Origin: Saprospiraceae bacterium
Lineage (GTDB): Bacteria; Bacteroidota; Bacteroidia; Chitinophagales; Saprospiraceae
DNA length: 52,325 bases
NCBI GenBank assembly: GCA_029262995.1
Contig: JAJCYH010000018.1
Coordinates: forward strand, 1-52,325
Direction of reading: 5' to 3'
Part shown: piece after piece, positions 50,520 through 52,325 of the stretch
Numbering within the stretch: the stretch's first letter is position 1
How the letters are laid out: the number at the start of each line of letters is the position of its first letter
Notes under the pieces: generated by a model
What the model was told of the DNA's origin: nothing
Database searches by the model: none
Seen by the model: the letters and a program-made list of their open reading frames with translations, nothing else
Translations under genes and position numbers: made by a program

Positions 50520-52325
50520 TTATGCCTCAAGACTTTCGTCTCTATTGACAACTTTCATGGTATAATTAACAGATGATCTTACATTCACTTCTTCAAGTGA
50601 AATGAAGTTCAACGGGTTTTCAAATTTCTTGTACAGCTCTCCTTGCTTATTGTTTCTGTCTCCAAAAGTAATAGCACCAGTAGGGCAAGCTGTCTGACAT
50701 GCTGTTCTTACATCTGCATCAACCAATCGTCTTCCTTCACTTTTAGAACTTAACTTACCTTCTTGAATTCTTTGCACACAAAAGCTACATTTTTCAATAA
50801 CGCCTCTTGAACGAACCGTAACGTCTGGATTTAAAACCATTCGCGTTAAGTTATCCGCACCAAATGGAATTTCTTCCCCACTCAAAGTAGGCTGGTTAGC
50901 AGGGAAAATATCCGCTGTGGTATAATCCAACCAATTGAAACGACGTACTTTATAAGGACAGTTATTAGCACAATATCTTGTACCAACACATCTGTTGTAA
51001 GCCATTTGATTTAAGCCTTCCGAACTGTGGTTGGTTGCATTTACAGGACAAACATTTTCACAAGGCGCATTATCACAATGTTGACACATCATTGGCTGAT
51101 ATACAACATTGGGATTTTCAGCACTCCCGAAATAGTATCTATCAATACGCAACCATGTCATTTCATGATGTCTTGAAACTTCTCTTTTACCAACTACTGG
51201 AACATTGTTTTCTGCCATACATGCTACTGTACAAGCATTACATCCGATACATGCATTCAAATCTACATGCATTCCCCAATAATGTCCCTGACTATATTTT
51301 TCTTCTGAATATTCTTCAAAAGGATACAGAGTAGCTTGATTTAAATGTTCGTACTCATCTCTTCTTTCCTTTTTATCCTTCAGACTTTCACCTAATCCGC
51401 TTAATGTTGATGTAAACATTATGGAACGCTCCACAAGAGATCCCTGATATCCAGTGACACCATATGCATTACCCAATGCAGCTTCATCTGCATTGATCAT
51501 CTCTCCGTTTTTCTCGGCTTTTACTCCAAAGGTGTGATGATACTGAACACAAGAGAAATGATCTTCTTTCCCTTTTTTTCTAGATACACTGACTTCAGTG
51601 CTATAATATTGGCTTAATCCTTCTAGTTTGGTAATGCAGTTATTGACATTAACACCTACGCCAGTTCCACATTTTCCAGCTTCTGTACGACCATAACCTA
51701 AGGCTAAAGCAACTGTACCAGGAGCCATACCAAACTGCTTGATGACAGGGACATTGAAACTTTCAGATCCAATGGTCAATTCGACCATATCGCCATCTTC
51801 GAGGTCATTCAAGCCGACAAACCTTTTGTTACCATCAAAAGCAACAGGTACAGCAAGGTAATTACCCCAAGTAGTTCTAGCAACTGGATCAGGCATTTCC
51901 TGTAACCATGGGTTACTAGAAAACTGTCCATTACCCATATTGGCCGTTTCAAAAAATACGACTTCCAATTCTGAAGATGATGGATATGAAACTTTTGATT
52001 TAGCCATTGCTACATCACCACTGAAAGGTATTGCAGTTTCATTATGTGATCCATGAGATAGGACACCATCATGAAGTGCACTGTCCCAAAATTTATTAAA
52101 ACTTAAGTATTCAGATTGATCAACGAACAAATTGGATTTCCAATTAGATTTTAGGTAATCCATGTATGGTTGATCAGAGTCTGCATTTAAGTTTGCAGAA
52201 GATGCCCAGACCAATATCGATTGCTCTGTTTGTCTTGTATCAAATAGTGGACCAATCGTTGGTTGTACCAAGCTATAATGTCCTTTCTTTGCTTCTACAT
52301 CACCCCAGCTTTCAAGGAAATGATT
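50520..52325 (-). CDS. actB: alternative complex III subunit ActB (molybdopterin-like/Fe-S), 5' end outside window
   Basis: The frame is open through the right edge of the window; 601 residues are seen, and the N-terminal part lies outside. The first part is the molybdopterin-oxidoreductase-like fold (LESWGD, LVQPTIGPLFDTR), and the last 250 residues are a ferredoxin-like domain with four cysteine clusters: CIGCNACTVAC, CQHCDNAPCENVCP, CVGTRYCANNCPYK, CSFCVQRIQEG with CQTACP. This is ActB, the peripheral subunit of alternative complex III. The last exposed cluster CVGTRYC has a Thr where other ferredoxins have Cys at the third position, normal for this family. Confidence 0.96.
   Translation of the reverse strand, partial: NHFLESWGDVEAKKGHYSLVQPTIGPLFDTRQTEQSILVWASSANLNADSDQPYMDYLKSNWKSNLFVDQSEYLSFNKFWDSALHDGVLSHGSHNETAIPFSGDVAMAKSKVSYPSSSELEVVFFETANMGNGQFSSNPWLQEMPDPVARTTWGNYLAVPVAFDGNKRFVGLNDLEDGDMVELTIGSESFNVPVIKQFGMAPGTVALALGYGRTEAGKCGTGVGVNVNNCITKLEGLSQYYSTEVSVSRKKGKEDHFSCVQYHHTFGVKAEKNGEMINADEAALGNAYGVTGYQGSLVERSIMFTSTLSGLGESLKDKKERRDEYEHLNQATLYPFEEYSEEKYSQGHYWGMHVDLNACIGCNACTVACMAENNVPVVGKREVSRHHEMTWLRIDRYYFGSAENPNVVYQPMMCQHCDNAPCENVCPVNATNHSSEGLNQMAYNRCVGTRYCANNCPYKVRRFNWLDYTTADIFPANQPTLSGEEIPFGADNLTRMVLNPDVTVRSRGVIEKCSFCVQRIQEGKLSSKSEGRRLVDADVRTACQTACPTGAITFGDRNNKQGELYKKFENPLNFISLEEVNVRSSVNYTMKVVNRDESLEA

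Noticed and set aside
50520-52325. CVGTRYC in ActB as a mutated Fe-S site
   Set aside because: This departure from CxxCxxC is normal in ActB proteins, so it is not a sign of decay.

Overview
The window comes from an AT-rich chromosome of a Bacteroidota bacterium, most likely a marine or environmental member of the Saprospiria/Cytophagia/Flavobacteriia breadth; the genus cannot be fixed from the sequence alone. The evidence is a SusC/SusD pair, type IX secretion (T9SS) C-terminal domains of both the type A and the gliding-motility (type B) kind, lipoproteins beginning CGDDD, TAnnTTTG-like promoter boxes, and an alternative complex III (Act) gene cluster joined to an aa3/caa3-type cytochrome oxidase.

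Layout. 1-3.3 kb: debris of mobile DNA (C-terminus of an IS1595-like transposase, a beft-truncated beta-barrel gene) and an OmpA-DUF6624 protein behind an attC-like hairpin. 3.3-22 kb: a complete maltodextrin/starch utilisation locus. One arm (minus strand) encodes a SusE/F-like lipoprotein, SusC, SusD and a T9SS-secreted GH13 amylase. The divergent arm (plus strand) encodes a LacI-type regulator, then an SLC45-like sugar/H+ transporter, beta-phosphoglucomutase, a GH65 maltose phosphorylase, a periplasmic GH13, a lipoprotein esterase and a lipoprotein GH13. Together they bind starch at the surface, cut it outside and in the periplasm, import maltose, and phosphorolyse it to glucose plus beta-glucose-1-phosphate, which becomes glucose-6-phosphate. 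22-25.3 kb: a large secreted Cys-repeat protein with a type B T9SS signal.

25.6-30.7 kb: an accessory stretch with two toxin-antitoxin modules (HipBA and AbiEi/AbiEii), each preceded by clear repeated operators, a 5'-truncated IS110 transposase, a tRNA-Arg(UCU) gene whose 3' end is duplicated nearby (and partly again at 3.1 kb), and a tandem repeat at the tRNA 5' side. 30.8-38.7 kb: ordinary genes (glycosyltransferase plus LpxH-like phosphoesterase, MBL-fold hydrolase, RibBA with a degenerate GTP cyclohydrolase half, thioesterase, uracil-DNA glycosylase, DUF423, beta-barrel proteins).

38.7-52.3 kb: one long minus-strand respiratory operon, actB(partial)-C-D-E-F, then oxidase subunits II, I, haem O synthase, two subunit III proteins, subunit IV, a SCO-like protein, DUF420 and a small CPMC protein. 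It would carry electrons from menaquinol through Act to cytochrome c and O2. The most striking feature of the window is here: oxidase subunit II carries a C-terminal OmpA-type peptidoglycan-binding domain with its diaminopimelate-contact residues in place, and the SCO-like protein of the same operon has lost its CxxxC copper site. No CRISPR array or rRNA was seen.
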